Shown here: positions 43,201 to 51,791 of the stretch, in pieces
How the letters are laid out: every line of letters begins with the position of its first letter
How positions within the stretch are numbered: the stretch's first letter is position 1
Assembly (NCBI GenBank): GCA_019636565.1
Contig: JAHBXG010000023.1
Span: 1 to 62,181, forward strand
DNA from: Phycisphaeraceae bacterium
GTDB taxonomy: Bacteria; Planctomycetota; Phycisphaerae; Phycisphaerales; UBA1924
Direction: 5' to 3'
Length of the DNA: 62,181 nucleotides
Notes under the pieces: generated by a model
What the model was told of the DNA's origin: nothing
The model's input: the letters and a program-made list of their open reading frames with translations, nothing else
Database searches by the model: none
Position numbers and translations under genes: made by a program

Positions 43201-44721
43201 ATGCCTGCGCACACAGCCAGTTCGGTCTCCGCTTCACCGGCTCCCGCCGGCCAATCAGGTGTGGCGCGCACGTTCCCCGGCGCCGAAAAGACGATCTCCG
43301 AAGTCTTCGTCTCGCCCCGCGTGGTCGATCGACGCACGTTTGAGGAATACTCCCTCACGCTTCAGCAACTCATCCGCGAGGCCAGCGGGCACGGACGCAC
43401 GCTGGAAGTAACGAGCACCGAAGTCCGAACTCTTCGCGAGACGGTGCAGTCGCTCACCCGTGACTTGCAGATTCGATTGGATGCCGCGGGCAAGGTGCTT
43501 CCGTCCCTCGAGCAGCGGATCGCCCGCGCGGAGCAGACCGCCGATTCGGTGGCGCGCCTGACCAGCGACCCGTCGCGCCTCGAAGGGTTGATCAAGGACA
43601 ACCTCGCTGGGCTTGTCCGCAATCAGGCCACGGAGTTCGAATTCGCCTGCGAGCGGACGGTGCAATTGGCACACGCCCGCATCACCGAGCGCGAAGAGCT
43701 GCTCGCCCGCGCGACGGCCGAATTCGAACGCTTGTTCGAAACCAAACGCGCCGAACTCGACCGCGCCCAGACCGATGCGATGCAATCCATCGAGTCCCGC
43801 GCCGCCTCCGTGGAAGCCATAGTCCGGCGTCGGCTCGACGAGATGACCGAGCAGGCTTCGGAGATCGAACGCCGCGCCCAGGCACGCCACGCCGATGCCA
43901 CCGCCCGCGAATCACTGATCCTCGAGCGCGAGGCCGCCGTGCAGCGCCAACTCGACGACATGGTGCGGGGCATGGAAGACAGGCTCGCACCACTCCACGA
44001 ACAGGTCGAGCACGATGTCCGCGAACTCGATAAGCGCATTCGGCGCGCACGGCTCGAAGTCGAAGTCGCCAGCGGCCCCGGCATGCAGCGCCTCGAGCAG
44101 CTCTGCCGCGCCGCGGCCAACCTGCTCGGCCCGCATCACGCCGCCGAAGTCGGCCTGCCTGTGGCGCAAACCGCCGACTCTCAGAGCACTTCGGGCAAGA
44201 GTCTCGCCGACATTGTGGAAGATGCCTCGCGAATACACGAGCGCCTCATCGCGAAGGCCGGCGAGTTCGGCACGCTCGAACAGCAGGTCGATATCGCCCG
44301 CCGCGGCATGGACAAGGCCATCCTCGAAGGCGCCGACAAGATCGATGCGCTCTTCAAGCAGACCGATGAACTGGTGGACACCATCGGCAAAAGCAAGGAC
44401 GCCGCACGCGAGATCGAGCGCATCGTCGAAGGACGCATCGACCAGTTGCGCGCGGATTCACAGGCCTTCCACGACTACACCACCCGCCTGGGCGAGCACC
44501 TGCTCCGCCTCAACGAGAACGCCCAGTCCCTCGCGGCAGAACTCGGCGTGAAATTCGGGCCCGACGGCAAGCCCGCGGCACTCAGCGAGCCCCTGCTCCA
44601 GCAGAGCATGCAGGCCGCCGAACAACTCCGAGATCTGCTCGACAAGGCGGGAGCCACGATCCGGGCGCTCGATCATGTCGCAAAGAACGCGACAACGCAG
44701 CATCCGAAGATGGCGGGCTGA
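43201..44721 (+). CDS. Cytoplasmic coiled-coil protein
   Basis: A 506-residue protein with no signal peptide or membrane helix. After a Ser/Pro/Ala leader come long heptad-repeat segments (about 45-290 and 350-450), very rich in Glu, Arg, Ala and Gln. A less charged break lies around 300-350 (MQRLEQLCRAAANLLGP). The composition resembles SMC-like or scaffold coiled coils, but no ATPase heads are present. ATG 43201 is chosen; extra upstream codons overlap the divergent synthase-like gene. The stop lies 11 bases from the convergent zinc-ribbon gene. A structural role near the envelope or nucleoid is only a guess. Confidence 0.65.
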   Translation: MPAHTASSVSASPAPAGQSGVARTFPGAEKTISEVFVSPRVVDRRTFEEYSLTLQQLIREASGHGRTLEVTSTEVRTLRETVQSLTRDLQIRLDAAGKVLPSLEQRIARAEQTADSVARLTSDPSRLEGLIKDNLAGLVRNQATEFEFACERTVQLAHARITEREELLARATAEFERLFETKRAELDRAQTDAMQSIESRAASVEAIVRRRLDEMTEQASEIERRAQARHADATARESLILEREAAVQRQLDDMVRGMEDRLAPLHEQVEHDVRELDKRIRRARLEVEVASGPGMQRLEQLCRAAANLLGPHHAAEVGLPVAQTADSQSTSGKSLADIVEDASRIHERLIAKAGEFGTLEQQVDIARRGMDKAILEGADKIDALFKQTDELVDTIGKSKDAAREIERIVEGRIDQLRADSQAFHDYTTRLGEHLLRLNENAQSLAAELGVKFGPDGKPAALSEPLLQQSMQAAEQLRDLLDKAGATIRALDHVAKNATTQHPKMAG

Positions 44722-44731
44722 AGCGAACGAC

Positions 44732-45616
44732 TCAATGACGCCGCTCCCATCGCTCGGAGTCCGTTCCGAGTGCCGATGGGATCAGTGGCCACGGGCATCC
44801 GCACTCCGAGCACCGCTCGGGCCCAATCGCGATCTCAATGTGTGGCTCGGTGTTCACGACGACCCCCTGCTCGACTTGGTAGCCGCAATCGGGACAACTG
44901 CGCCCGGCGATCGCGCCTCCAAGGCGTGCTTTCATCCGATTCCAGGTCAGGTGCTGCCAAGCGAAGAAAACAAGAACGCAGGAGATCAGTGTGCCCTGCT
45001 GAAGGAACGCCCACATCATGTTGCCGCGGGCACTCGCTCGGGTCGGCCCGCTCGGTCCAGAGGCTCCGAGCGCGTTCAGAAGCGGCCCGATCAGCGGACC
45101 GCTCATCAATACGAACAGGTATAGCGCACGGACTAATCGCCATGATGTCGATTGCAGCAGGATCGCGTTCCGTAACTTCTGAGGCATGTCGGTCATCAAC
45201 ACGTTCCAGCTTCGCCTGCGTTCGCCAATTTCCCATGCCAGTTCCTTCGGCCCGCAGTGCCGCGCACAACGAGCCCGCAGATGAGCCGCGGCAACACAGC
45301 GCCCGTCCACACCGCCTCCGCTCCACCAGACGCTGACCAGCGCCGCGACGCCGGAGCACGCCATGCCTGCCATCAACACCCACGCGCTGGTCGAGTTCGA
45401 AACGAGTCGCAAAGTCCCAATGAACAACAAAACGAGGAAGGCCGCGCCGATCAGCCACCTCACCCAGGCACGATCCCGCCACCAACTGAGGAACCCTTGC
45501 CGGGCTGAACGAGGCACGCCCAACTGCGGCGGATAGCGAAGCCGTCGCCTTTGCATCTTCGTTTGTTCAACGACCCACCAGTAATCCCACTGTGAATATG
45601 GCTTGAGCGCCGGCAC
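44732..45616 (-). CDS. Zinc-ribbon membrane protein
   Basis: A membrane protein of up to 294 residues. It has four hydrophobic segments (about 48-66, 74-92, 160-182 and 207-225) and a C-terminal zinc ribbon, CPDCG and CSECG, separated by about 25 residues. Such CxxCG membrane proteins are common in planctomycetes and uncharacterised. The start is uncertain: GTG 45616 allows the aromatic N-terminus (YSQWDYWWVV), while ATG 45556 gives a shorter form, and neither has a good ribosome site. The same frame is open much further (to 47020), but that part lies over the opposite-strand gene and is a shadow. Confidence 0.6.
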   Translation of the reverse strand: MPALKPYSQWDYWWVVEQTKMQRRRLRYPPQLGVPRSARQGFLSWWRDRAWVRWLIGAAFLVLLFIGTLRLVSNSTSAWVLMAGMACSGVAALVSVWWSGGGVDGRCVAAAHLRARCARHCGPKELAWEIGERRRSWNVLMTDMPQKLRNAILLQSTSWRLVRALYLFVLMSGPLIGPLLNALGASGPSGPTRASARGNMMWAFLQQGTLISCVLVFFAWQHLTWNRMKARLGGAIAGRSCPDCGYQVEQGVVVNTEPHIEIAIGPERCSECGCPWPLIPSALGTDSERWERRH

Positions 45617-45676
45617 GCGAGGGATTCTACCGAATGCAGGATGCCGCCATGAATTGCATTTCAGTAGACTCGACTC

Positions 45677-46882
45677 ATGACCCTCCAACGCAAACTCCTC
45701 CGCGCCATGCTCGCGCTCATCGCCCTCGCCGCGCTCGCCGGCGTCGCCACGATCTTCGTTCCCGCTACCGACTTCATGGGGCGCATCGCCCTCACCCTGA
45801 TTGCCGCCGCCATCACGATCGCCGTCGCCCTTCCGGCTTCGTCGCGTCTCGATCACGAACGAACCCGACCCTTCGGACTCGCGCTGCTCGTGGCGGTAGT
45901 ACCCGCATTCCTGCTCATTCTGCTCGCGATCTGGGTCGGCCTCTTCGGCTTGCGCAAATGGGAGTGGTACTTCGCGGGAACGGCCGGTCACTATGTCATC
46001 TGCGCCGGTGCGGCGCTCGGGGCCTTGGCGCTCGCGCGCAAGCCGGGCAACCGGCTCGCGGGGCTCGTCTCGCTCACGTCCGCCGCGATCTGCTTTGCCG
46101 GAGGCTTCCTCGCGATCTGGGCCGACGCCGCGGATCTGGGAAACTACGAGATCCAGGCGCAACTCTGGGGGAGCGCATGGCTCATCTTCTGGTGCGGCGT
46201 CATTATCTCGGCGTGCCTGTTCGGCCTGGGCAAGCACGGCGCGCCCTGGCGCTGGCTGGGAGTGTTCGCATCGCTTCTCGCGATGGCGATGGGCCTCTGG
46301 GGCATCTGGAACCGGCTCAGCGACCCGCCCATGTGGTTTCTGCAGTCTCTGTTTGTCGGCATCGCGGTCGGTGTCTGCAACGTCCTGAACACGCTCGATT
46401 TCAAGGGCTTCCAGCGATACGTCGCGCTGGGCACGATGGGAATGGTGCTCGCATCCTTCGCGTTCGCGACGTATCTCAATCTCACAACAGTCGGCTTCCG
46501 GGGCGCAGACTTTGAAGAAGATTTCGTTGCACGCCTGCTCGCCGCGAGTTGCATCATCTCGGTGTGCGGTCTGCTCGCGATCGTTATTTTCCTTGCCGCG
46601 AATCGGCGAGCGCTGGTCACCCACTCCGGCGCGATCAAGGAAATCACCAACGTTCGAATCGTCTGCCCGCGCTGCGCAACCAAGTGCGACGCCCATGTCG
46701 GATCCTCGCGCTGCACCGGCTGCGGGCTGATCTTCCTGCTCGAACTCGCGGAACCCCGCTGCATCAAGTGCGAGTACAACCTGCTTGATCTCAAATCGGA
46801 TCGGTGTCCGGAGTGCGGGACGCCGGTGGCGCAGAGCATGCCGCGCACCAGCGGCGAATTCAGAAGCCACCGCCACGCATGA
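45677..46882 (+). CDS. Polytopic membrane protein with C-terminal zinc ribbons
   Basis: A 401-residue protein with about ten hydrophobic segments, followed by a cytoplasmic C-terminus with two zinc-binding units: CPRCATKCDAHVGSSRCTGCG, then CIKCEYNLLDL with CPECGTPV. The second is the typical planctomycete ribbon (CxxCxYxL...CPECG). ATG 45677 is the natural start. The gene is divergent from another zinc-ribbon membrane protein 60 bases away. No function can be assigned. The REP-like hairpins start 28 bases after its stop. Confidence 0.7.
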   Translation: MTLQRKLLRAMLALIALAALAGVATIFVPATDFMGRIALTLIAAAITIAVALPASSRLDHERTRPFGLALLVAVVPAFLLILLAIWVGLFGLRKWEWYFAGTAGHYVICAGAALGALALARKPGNRLAGLVSLTSAAICFAGGFLAIWADAADLGNYEIQAQLWGSAWLIFWCGVIISACLFGLGKHGAPWRWLGVFASLLAMAMGLWGIWNRLSDPPMWFLQSLFVGIAVGVCNVLNTLDFKGFQRYVALGTMGMVLASFAFATYLNLTTVGFRGADFEEDFVARLLAASCIISVCGLLAIVIFLAANRRALVTHSGAIKEITNVRIVCPRCATKCDAHVGSSRCTGCGLIFLLELAEPRCIKCEYNLLDLKSDRCPECGTPVAQSMPRTSGEFRSHRHA

Positions 46883-46909
46883 GGGGCGCATCCGAGGCGT
46901 TCTCCGACC

Positions 46910-46994
46910 GCACCAAAGGTGCGCCCCAGCCCCAGCCCAGGGCACCGCCCTGGGTCCGAAGCCCCCAAATTCTGAAGCCCTGAAAGGGCGCCCC
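46910..46994 (+). repeat. REP-like repeat, direct copy 1
   Basis: Contains GCACCAAAGGTGC (46910-46922), CCCAGGGCACCGCCCTGGG (46936-46954) and GCCCTGAAAGGGC (46977-46989). All three are small hairpins, repeated with the same spacing after the transposase gene. Confidence 0.85.
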
Positions 46995-47080
46995 AATGCG
47001 GCGGCGTTCCCGTGCAACACGCCTACCCATCAACACCGATTTGGTCGCCCATTCAGGGCTCGCCATCCGTTAACCTCACT

Positions 47081-47126
47081 CCCAGGGCGTTGCCCTGGGC
47101 TTTGGCTGACGCGCCCCTTTCGGGGC
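47081..47126 (-). repeat. REP-like repeat, inverted copy
   Basis: CCCAGGGCGTTGCCCTGGG (47081-47099) and GCCCC-TTTC-GGGGC (47113-47126) are the reverse-orientation counterparts of the direct copies, 42 bases before the transposase start. Confidence 0.75.
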
Positions 47127-47167
47127 TTTGAATCCTCCTCTCAAATTGTTTTTACAGGGATGCCGAC

Positions 47168-47620
47168 ATGCCCCAATCTCTCGCGAGCGTTCCGATTCAC
47201 CTCGTCTTCAGCACCAAGCACCGCGAACCATTCATCACAGACGAAGTCCGCGAGAGTCTGCATCGCTATATGGCAGTCGTACTCAACAACTTGGGGTGCC
47301 GAACCCACCTTATCAACTCCGTCGAAGATCACATCCACATCCTGTTTGACCTTTCCCGAACCGTTACTGTCGCCGACGCCGTAGAAGATGTGAAAAAACC
47401 GTCCTCGAAATGGATCAAGACGCAGGGCGCTCCCTTTGCTACCTTTGCTTGGCAATCCGGATACGGCGCATTCGGTGTCGGTGAATCAACCCTCGATTCA
47501 GCTCGAGCCTACATCGCAAACCAGCGCGAACACCACAGACGCGTTTCGTTCCAGGATGAATATCGCGCTTTCATGACGCGCGCCGGTCTCGAATTCGATG
47601 AGCGCTACGGCTGGGATTGA
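47168..47620 (+). CDS. tnpA: IS200/IS605-type Y1 (HUH) transposase
   Basis: Single-strand DNA transposase of 150 residues, close to the usual TnpA length. The HUH motif is DHIHILF (His55, His57) and the catalytic tyrosine is Tyr115 in ARAYIANQREHH. The N-terminus MPQSLASVPIHLVFSTKHREPF is the family type. No TnpB follows. Flanking hairpins suggest a REP-associated (RAYT-like) enzyme rather than an active IS200 copy. All catalytic residues seen are intact, and no frameshift is present. A GGGA ribosome-like site lies seven bases before the ATG. Confidence 0.92.
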   Translation: MPQSLASVPIHLVFSTKHREPFITDEVRESLHRYMAVVLNNLGCRTHLINSVEDHIHILFDLSRTVTVADAVEDVKKPSSKWIKTQGAPFATFAWQSGYGAFGVGESTLDSARAYIANQREHHRRVSFQDEYRAFMTRAGLEFDERYGWD

Positions 47621-47692
47621 TTCCCATGCATGGTGACGCACCCACGGCGCACCGTTGGCGCGCCCTTGAAGCGCGCGTAAGCCGCCCTTGAC

Positions 47693-47777
47693 GCACCAAA
47701 GGTGCGCCCCAGCCCCAGCCCAGGGCAACGCCCTGGGTCCAAAGCCGCCAAATTCCCGAGCCCTGAAAGGGCGCTCC
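47693..47777 (+). repeat. REP-like repeat, direct copy 2
   Basis: Repeats copy 1 almost base for base: GCACCAAAGGTGC (47693-47705), CCCAGGGCAACGCCCTGGG (47719-47737) and GCCCTGAAAGGGC (47760-47772). It begins 73 bases after the transposase stop. Confidence 0.85.
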
Positions 47778-47797
47778 AACTTCGGGCAAGCTCGAAC

Positions 47798-47829
47798 GCG
47801 GGGCGTTGCCTGAACTGCCCCGTTGGGGC
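47798..47829 (-). repeat. REP-like repeat, degenerate inverted copy
   Basis: GGGCGTTGCC (47801-47810) and GCCCC-GTT-GGGGC (47817-47829) mirror the inverted copy before the transposase, but the outer stem bases are lost. Confidence 0.5.
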
Positions 47830-47866
47830 ACGAACGCGTCTCTTCACGAACAGGCGTGCCCGTGAA

Positions 47867-49075
47867 TTACAAAATCCTTCTCGCCCGCGGGTAACTCCCC
47901 AGCACGATCAACTCCTGGCAGTGCTCGCTCGCCTCTTCGATCGCACCCGCCACGGCCGGGTCATCGCGGTGCCCCACCGCATCGATGAAGAACGTATAGC
48001 TCCAGTTGGTGCGGCCGCTCGGGCGCTTGTCGATGTGCGAGAGGTTCACGCCCCGATCCCGGAAAACCGCCAGCACATCCACCAGCGCGCCCGGCTTGTC
48101 CTCGGTAATGAACATCATGCTGGTCTTGTCGTCGCCGCTGCGTACCGCCTTCGCCCGCGTAATCACGAAGAACCGCGTGATGTTGTTCAGTTTGTCTTCG
48201 ATCTTCGAGAACAGCGTCTTCAAGCCGTAGATCTGCCCCGCCAGATCACTGCCGATCGCCGCCGTACCGGGCACAGCGCCGATCTCAAGCGCCTTCTTGC
48301 ATTCATCCGCGGCAATCTGCGCAGCGCGGCTCGAACTCGCCGCCGGGATCAACTCGGCCTTGGGATACTGCGTCGCCAGCCACTGGCGGCACTGACTGAA
48401 CACCTCCGGCTTGCTGTGGATGCGGCGCACATCCTTGGGTTCGCAATTTGCAAGCAGCGCGTGGTGCACTTCGAGTTGAACTTCCGCGTACACATGGCAC
48501 GAGGAATGCATCTTGGTCAGCGCATCCAGCGTCTCAACAATGCCGCCCCCGGTCGAATTCTCGATCGGCACCAGCCCGTAGTTCACGTGCCCGCGCGCCA
48601 CCTCGGTGAAGACACCGGCGATCTCGTGCAGATCCTCAAACGCCACCGACGAGCCAAAGTGACGCACCGCCGCGACATGCGAATAACTGCCCTGCGGCCC
48701 AAGGAATCCGATCCGCAGCGGCTGCTGCAATTGAAAACTACCCGACATCAGTTCGCGGTACACGCCTTCGAGCGTGCGATCCTGGAGCGGACCGCTGTTG
48801 GCGTGGATCACCTTGTCCAGGACTTCCGCTTCGCGGTGCGGCGCGTAAATCGGCAACCCCGCCGCACGCTTGAACTTACCCACGTTCACCACCAGCGCCG
48901 CCCGCTCGTTCAGCAGGTGGACGAGTTTCTTATCGATCGCGTCGATCTTCACTCGCACCTCGGACAAATGCTTCTGTGCCGACGCAGAGAGCTTGCTCTT
49001 GCCGTTCTTGCCGGCAGACTTGGCCGTCTTGGCACTCGTGATCGCTTTGGCCGACTTCTTTCCGCGCTTTGCCAT
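47867..49075 (-). CDS. pheA: Chorismate mutase/prephenate dehydratase (P-protein)
   Basis: Bifunctional enzyme that converts chorismate to prephenate and then to phenylpyruvate for phenylalanine synthesis. The 402-residue product has, in order: a Lys/Ala/Ser-rich leader of about 30 residues, an AroQ-type chorismate mutase (about 35-115, RVKIDAIDKKLVHLLNERAAL and YAPHREAEVL), a prephenate dehydratase domain (IGFLGPQGSYSHVAA, VPIENSTGGGIVETLDAL, TRFFVITRA) and an ACT domain (DKPGALVDVLAVF, then LSHIDKRPSGR, the ESRP-type Phe-binding motif). Feedback inhibition by phenylalanine is therefore expected. ATG 49075 is preferred over the extended frame. No other aromatic genes are adjacent. Confidence 0.94.
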   Translation of the reverse strand: MAKRGKKSAKAITSAKTAKSAGKNGKSKLSASAQKHLSEVRVKIDAIDKKLVHLLNERAALVVNVGKFKRAAGLPIYAPHREAEVLDKVIHANSGPLQDRTLEGVYRELMSGSFQLQQPLRIGFLGPQGSYSHVAAVRHFGSSVAFEDLHEIAGVFTEVARGHVNYGLVPIENSTGGGIVETLDALTKMHSSCHVYAEVQLEVHHALLANCEPKDVRRIHSKPEVFSQCRQWLATQYPKAELIPAASSSRAAQIAADECKKALEIGAVPGTAAIGSDLAGQIYGLKTLFSKIEDKLNNITRFFVITRAKAVRSGDDKTSMMFITEDKPGALVDVLAVFRDRGVNLSHIDKRPSGRTNWSYTFFIDAVGHRDDPAVAGAIEEASEHCQELIVLGSYPRARRIL

Positions 49076-49321
49076 CGGTCTCTCTGTAGAAAGGCCCCGC
49101 ACCCATCCTGGAGCACAGGTTGGGGCACAAGGGCGACTGAAACCCGACCGCGCAAACCGCCGCCGGACCCACAATTATCGGCTCAACCGTACCGTCGTTT
49201 CCGCCGATCCCCCGCGATGGCGGCCCGTTTGCGGCAAATATGCCCGGCAAACCCAAAACTGGCCGACGCAAGGTCCTAAGAACCGTTTGTTCATATCCCC
49301 TCGTCTTTGCTTCTGGTACCC

Positions 49322-50230
49322 ATGGAATCGATCGAACAGACATCCTCTCACGTCGAATGGCTCGCGGGCGCGCACGACTCATTTACGCACTTCTTCGAAG
49401 GTGTGACGCCCCTGACCCCGTGGGTGCTGGCTTTCGGCACCGCTCTCGCCTTTCTGCTTTGGCTTAAAGGCTCGGGACTGGTTCGGCCCGCGTTGACGCT
49501 CACCGGCGCCGCGCTTGGTGCCGCGGCAGGCGGCGCGCTGGCAACCCCGATCGCCTCGACCTTCGTCGGTCTCCTCGGCGGCGCGCTCATAGGCGGGCTT
49601 GCCGGTTATTTAAGTTTCCGAATCGTGACCGCCGGCGTCGCCGGGGTTGCTGCGGCTGCGATTGCCCTGGCGGGATCAGTCGTGTACCTCGATCGGCACG
49701 AACAATCGATACCCGTTGAGGCCAAGGCGCTCAACACCAGCGAAGAGGCCGTGCTAAGCGATGCCACGGATCTCTGGCGGCGCACGCTCAAGGGCGAGAT
49801 CGCCGCGACGGACGTAAAGACTGAATCGCTGTCGATGATCGATGGCGGAGCCGCCGCAGTGCTGCGCGACGGCGTGAAGGCACGCTACGAGGCGCTCCCC
49901 GAAAAGAGCAAAGTATTTGTGTCCGCCGCGACGGCCGTGGGCGCGATGGGCGGCATTCTGCTCGGGCTGCTCTTCCCCCGGGGCATCGCCTCACTTTCGA
50001 CCGCAGGCCTCGGCGCCGCCGGGCTGCTCGTTGGTGGGTTGACGATCGCGATCATCTTGCAGACCCCCGGCGCTTCACACGCGGCGGCAGAACCCGCCCG
50101 CTTGCTGGGGCCCTGGGCGTTCCTCACGCTGGTCGGAATCTGGCTGCAGCGCAGCAAGTCGGCATCCAAGCCCAAGCAGCCCGCGCACGCGCAAGCGCCG
50201 GTCCCTCAGCCCTGCGCCCCTGCGGCGTAA
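49322..50230 (+). CDS. Membrane protein of unknown function
   Basis: A 302-residue protein with hydrophobic segments at about 34-50, 58-82, 88-118, 205-230, 235-252 and 263-278. Gly/Ala-rich helices (GAALGAAAGGALATP, GGALIGGLAGYL) suggest tight helix packing. A polar stretch of about 85 residues lies between the third and fourth segments. ATG 49322 is preferred over the TTG five codons earlier. The gene is divergent from pheA, with 246 bases between. No family is recognised. Confidence 0.6.
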   Translation: MESIEQTSSHVEWLAGAHDSFTHFFEGVTPLTPWVLAFGTALAFLLWLKGSGLVRPALTLTGAALGAAAGGALATPIASTFVGLLGGALIGGLAGYLSFRIVTAGVAGVAAAAIALAGSVVYLDRHEQSIPVEAKALNTSEEAVLSDATDLWRRTLKGEIAATDVKTESLSMIDGGAAAVLRDGVKARYEALPEKSKVFVSAATAVGAMGGILLGLLFPRGIASLSTAGLGAAGLLVGGLTIAIILQTPGASHAAAEPARLLGPWAFLTLVGIWLQRSKSASKPKQPAHAQAPVPQPCAPAA

Positions 50231-50311
50231 AGCAGCCAAACCAAGGCACGGGCCCTTGCAGGGGTGTATTCAGCTCCGGATTCTCGGTGGACGTCCGCTG
50301 GCCGCCGCGTA

Positions 50312-50578
50312 TCAACCCTTGGCTTTGTAATAGTCCAGGTTGACCTGCACGTACTTGTTCCACTCCGCCGGCAAATCTTCCTGAGGGAAGATTGCCTTGA
50401 CGGGGCATTCGTCCACGCACAAGCCGCAATCGATGCAGGTGTCCGGGTCGATGAACAACTGATCCGACTTCCCGAACTCGGCCTCTGCTTTGGTGGGGTG
50501 GATGCAGTCAACCGGGCACACTTCCACGCAGGAGGTGTCCTTGGTTCCGAGGCAGGGTTCGGCTATCACGTGTGGCAT
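50312..50578 (-). CDS. fdxA: 7Fe ferredoxin (FdxA-like)
   Basis: An 88-residue electron carrier with eight Cys in the seven-iron pattern: Cys9, 17, 21 and 25 (C-x7-C-x3-CPVDC) and Cys48, 51, 54 and 58 (CIDCGLCVDECP). This fits one [3Fe-4S] and one [4Fe-4S] cluster, with Cys21 perhaps not a ligand. The C-terminal extension (AEWNKYVQVNLDYYKAKG) is also family-like. It converges on the membrane protein gene before it, and the vWA gene lies 53 bases upstream on the same strand. The redox partner is unknown. Confidence 0.93.
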   Translation of the reverse strand: MPHVIAEPCLGTKDTSCVEVCPVDCIHPTKAEAEFGKSDQLFIDPDTCIDCGLCVDECPVKAIFPQEDLPAEWNKYVQVNLDYYKAKG

Positions 50579-50631
50579 AGGAAGGGATTTTAGCCGCCGC
50601 CCGGACGGTGAAACCAGCCCGCGGGGCGCGA

Positions 50632-51696
50632 TCAGCGGTCCGGACGCTCGATGTCCGAAACCTTGAGCTGGACGTACGAGCCGGGGCCATCGCCGTGTGC
50701 CGCCGCGATCGACTGCATGAGACCGGTGGGATCGTCCTCCACGAATTGGAGGGTCTTGATGACGACGGGCCGGCGTCCGCTCACGCGGCTGATTGGGTTC
50801 AGGTCATCCAGCGAACGCAGAATCCTCGCGTCGCTCGCGGCGCTCTGATCGCTCCGCTGGATATTGCTGGTCAGCAGGAAGACGACATCGGGCGCGAGTT
50901 CGAGTGAACGCTTGAGGCCGACGAGCGGAGCCGAACGGCCCATCGGTCGAGCCGATCGCAGGAGTTGATCGACGCGGCGCTTGTTTTCGGGTGATGCACT
51001 CAGCAACGAAGCCCGCCCGCCATGATCGTCGATCGCGACGGCGCGCTGTTCGCCGCTCAGTTCCTGCCGGAAGAACACGATCTGGAATTGCTGCTCGGGG
51101 TCAAGACGCCCGATCGAGCGCCGGAGTTCCAGCAGAACGCTGTCGAGGCATGCAGCCATCGCACCAGAAACATCCACGGCATACACAATTCGGCGTGCCT
51201 TGCGCACCTGCACCCCGGCGAACCCCGCAATCGGCACATCGGTCTTCGCCACGACGACCGGCACCGGCGACGCCGGAGCCGGGGCAGGCGCAATCGCCTG
51301 CGTCGGCGGCTTCGTCACAATCTGAACCGGCGGGGGCATTGACGCAGGCGCGGTTTCGAACGCGCTTTCTTCGGCGACTTCAACGGCCTTCTCGGGCTCC
51401 GGCGCGGGCGGCGGCACTTCGGCGACGGGCTCCGGAACCGGGGCCTGCATCTCGGGCTCGGGGGGTGGAAGGGCAGGAGGCGCTGGGGCCAACTGGATCG
51501 AGGTGGAAACGTCGTCGGAAACATGGGCCGCGACGGGGCCGCTTTCGCCTGGAATGATGTCCATCGCCACGAAGGTCACCACCACGGCGACATGGATCGC
51601 GGCGGAGACCACGAGCGGGGCTGCAAGGGGCTTCACCCATGCCGGCAGCGTTGCGGCAGGGGCGACGGCCCTGGCTTTGTGGCGGGGTTTGGTCAT
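50632..51696 (-). CDS. vWA-domain protein with TonB-like N-terminus
   Basis: A 354-residue protein with one membrane helix near the N-terminus (about 22-45, VVSAAIHVAVVVTF), then a Pro/Glu/Ala-rich periplasmic spacer of about 100 residues as in TonB, then a von Willebrand factor A domain (about 160-330) that opens RIVYAVDVSGAM. The MIDAS motif DxSGxM is intact. Such proteins are found in planctomycetes near TonB/ExbB-like or DUF58 genes, but here the neighbours are fdxA and doxX. ATG 51696 has a short basic leader before the helix; a longer form from 51720 is possible. Confidence 0.75.
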   Translation of the reverse strand: MTKPRHKARAVAPAATLPAWVKPLAAPLVVSAAIHVAVVVTFVAMDIIPGESGPVAAHVSDDVSTSIQLAPAPPALPPPEPEMQAPVPEPVAEVPPPAPEPEKAVEVAEESAFETAPASMPPPVQIVTKPPTQAIAPAPAPASPVPVVVAKTDVPIAGFAGVQVRKARRIVYAVDVSGAMAACLDSVLLELRRSIGRLDPEQQFQIVFFRQELSGEQRAVAIDDHGGRASLLSASPENKRRVDQLLRSARPMGRSAPLVGLKRSLELAPDVVFLLTSNIQRSDQSAASDARILRSLDDLNPISRVSGRRPVVIKTLQFVEDDPTGLMQSIAAAHGDGPGSYVQLKVSDIERPDR

Positions 51697-51791
51697 GGGG
51701 AAAAGAGGTCCGGAAAGCAATGATACTTCGGCCGATCACCCCGGCGGACTGAGTTTTTCCGTCAAGTCATTCAAGGCGCTGGACTTACGCC

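Larger units (their letters stand above)
46910..47829 (+). mobile_element. REP-flanked Y1 transposase unit (RAYT-like)
   Basis: A single Y1 transposase gene is bracketed by hairpin repeats. Each side has one direct copy and one inverted copy (the last one degenerate). No long terminal repeats, second gene or clear target-site duplication are visible. The layout matches REP-associated transposase units rather than a classic insertion sequence. Confidence 0.7.

Noticed and set aside
45617..47020. Upstream extension of the zinc-ribbon gene on the minus strand
   Set aside because: It lies entirely over the plus-strand membrane protein and REP region; the residues are charged and unlike the membrane domain.
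47498..47847. Short minus-strand frames with a repeated ALPWAGAGAHLWC block
   Set aside because: The shared block arises because the REP hairpin sequence itself is repeated; these are not genes.
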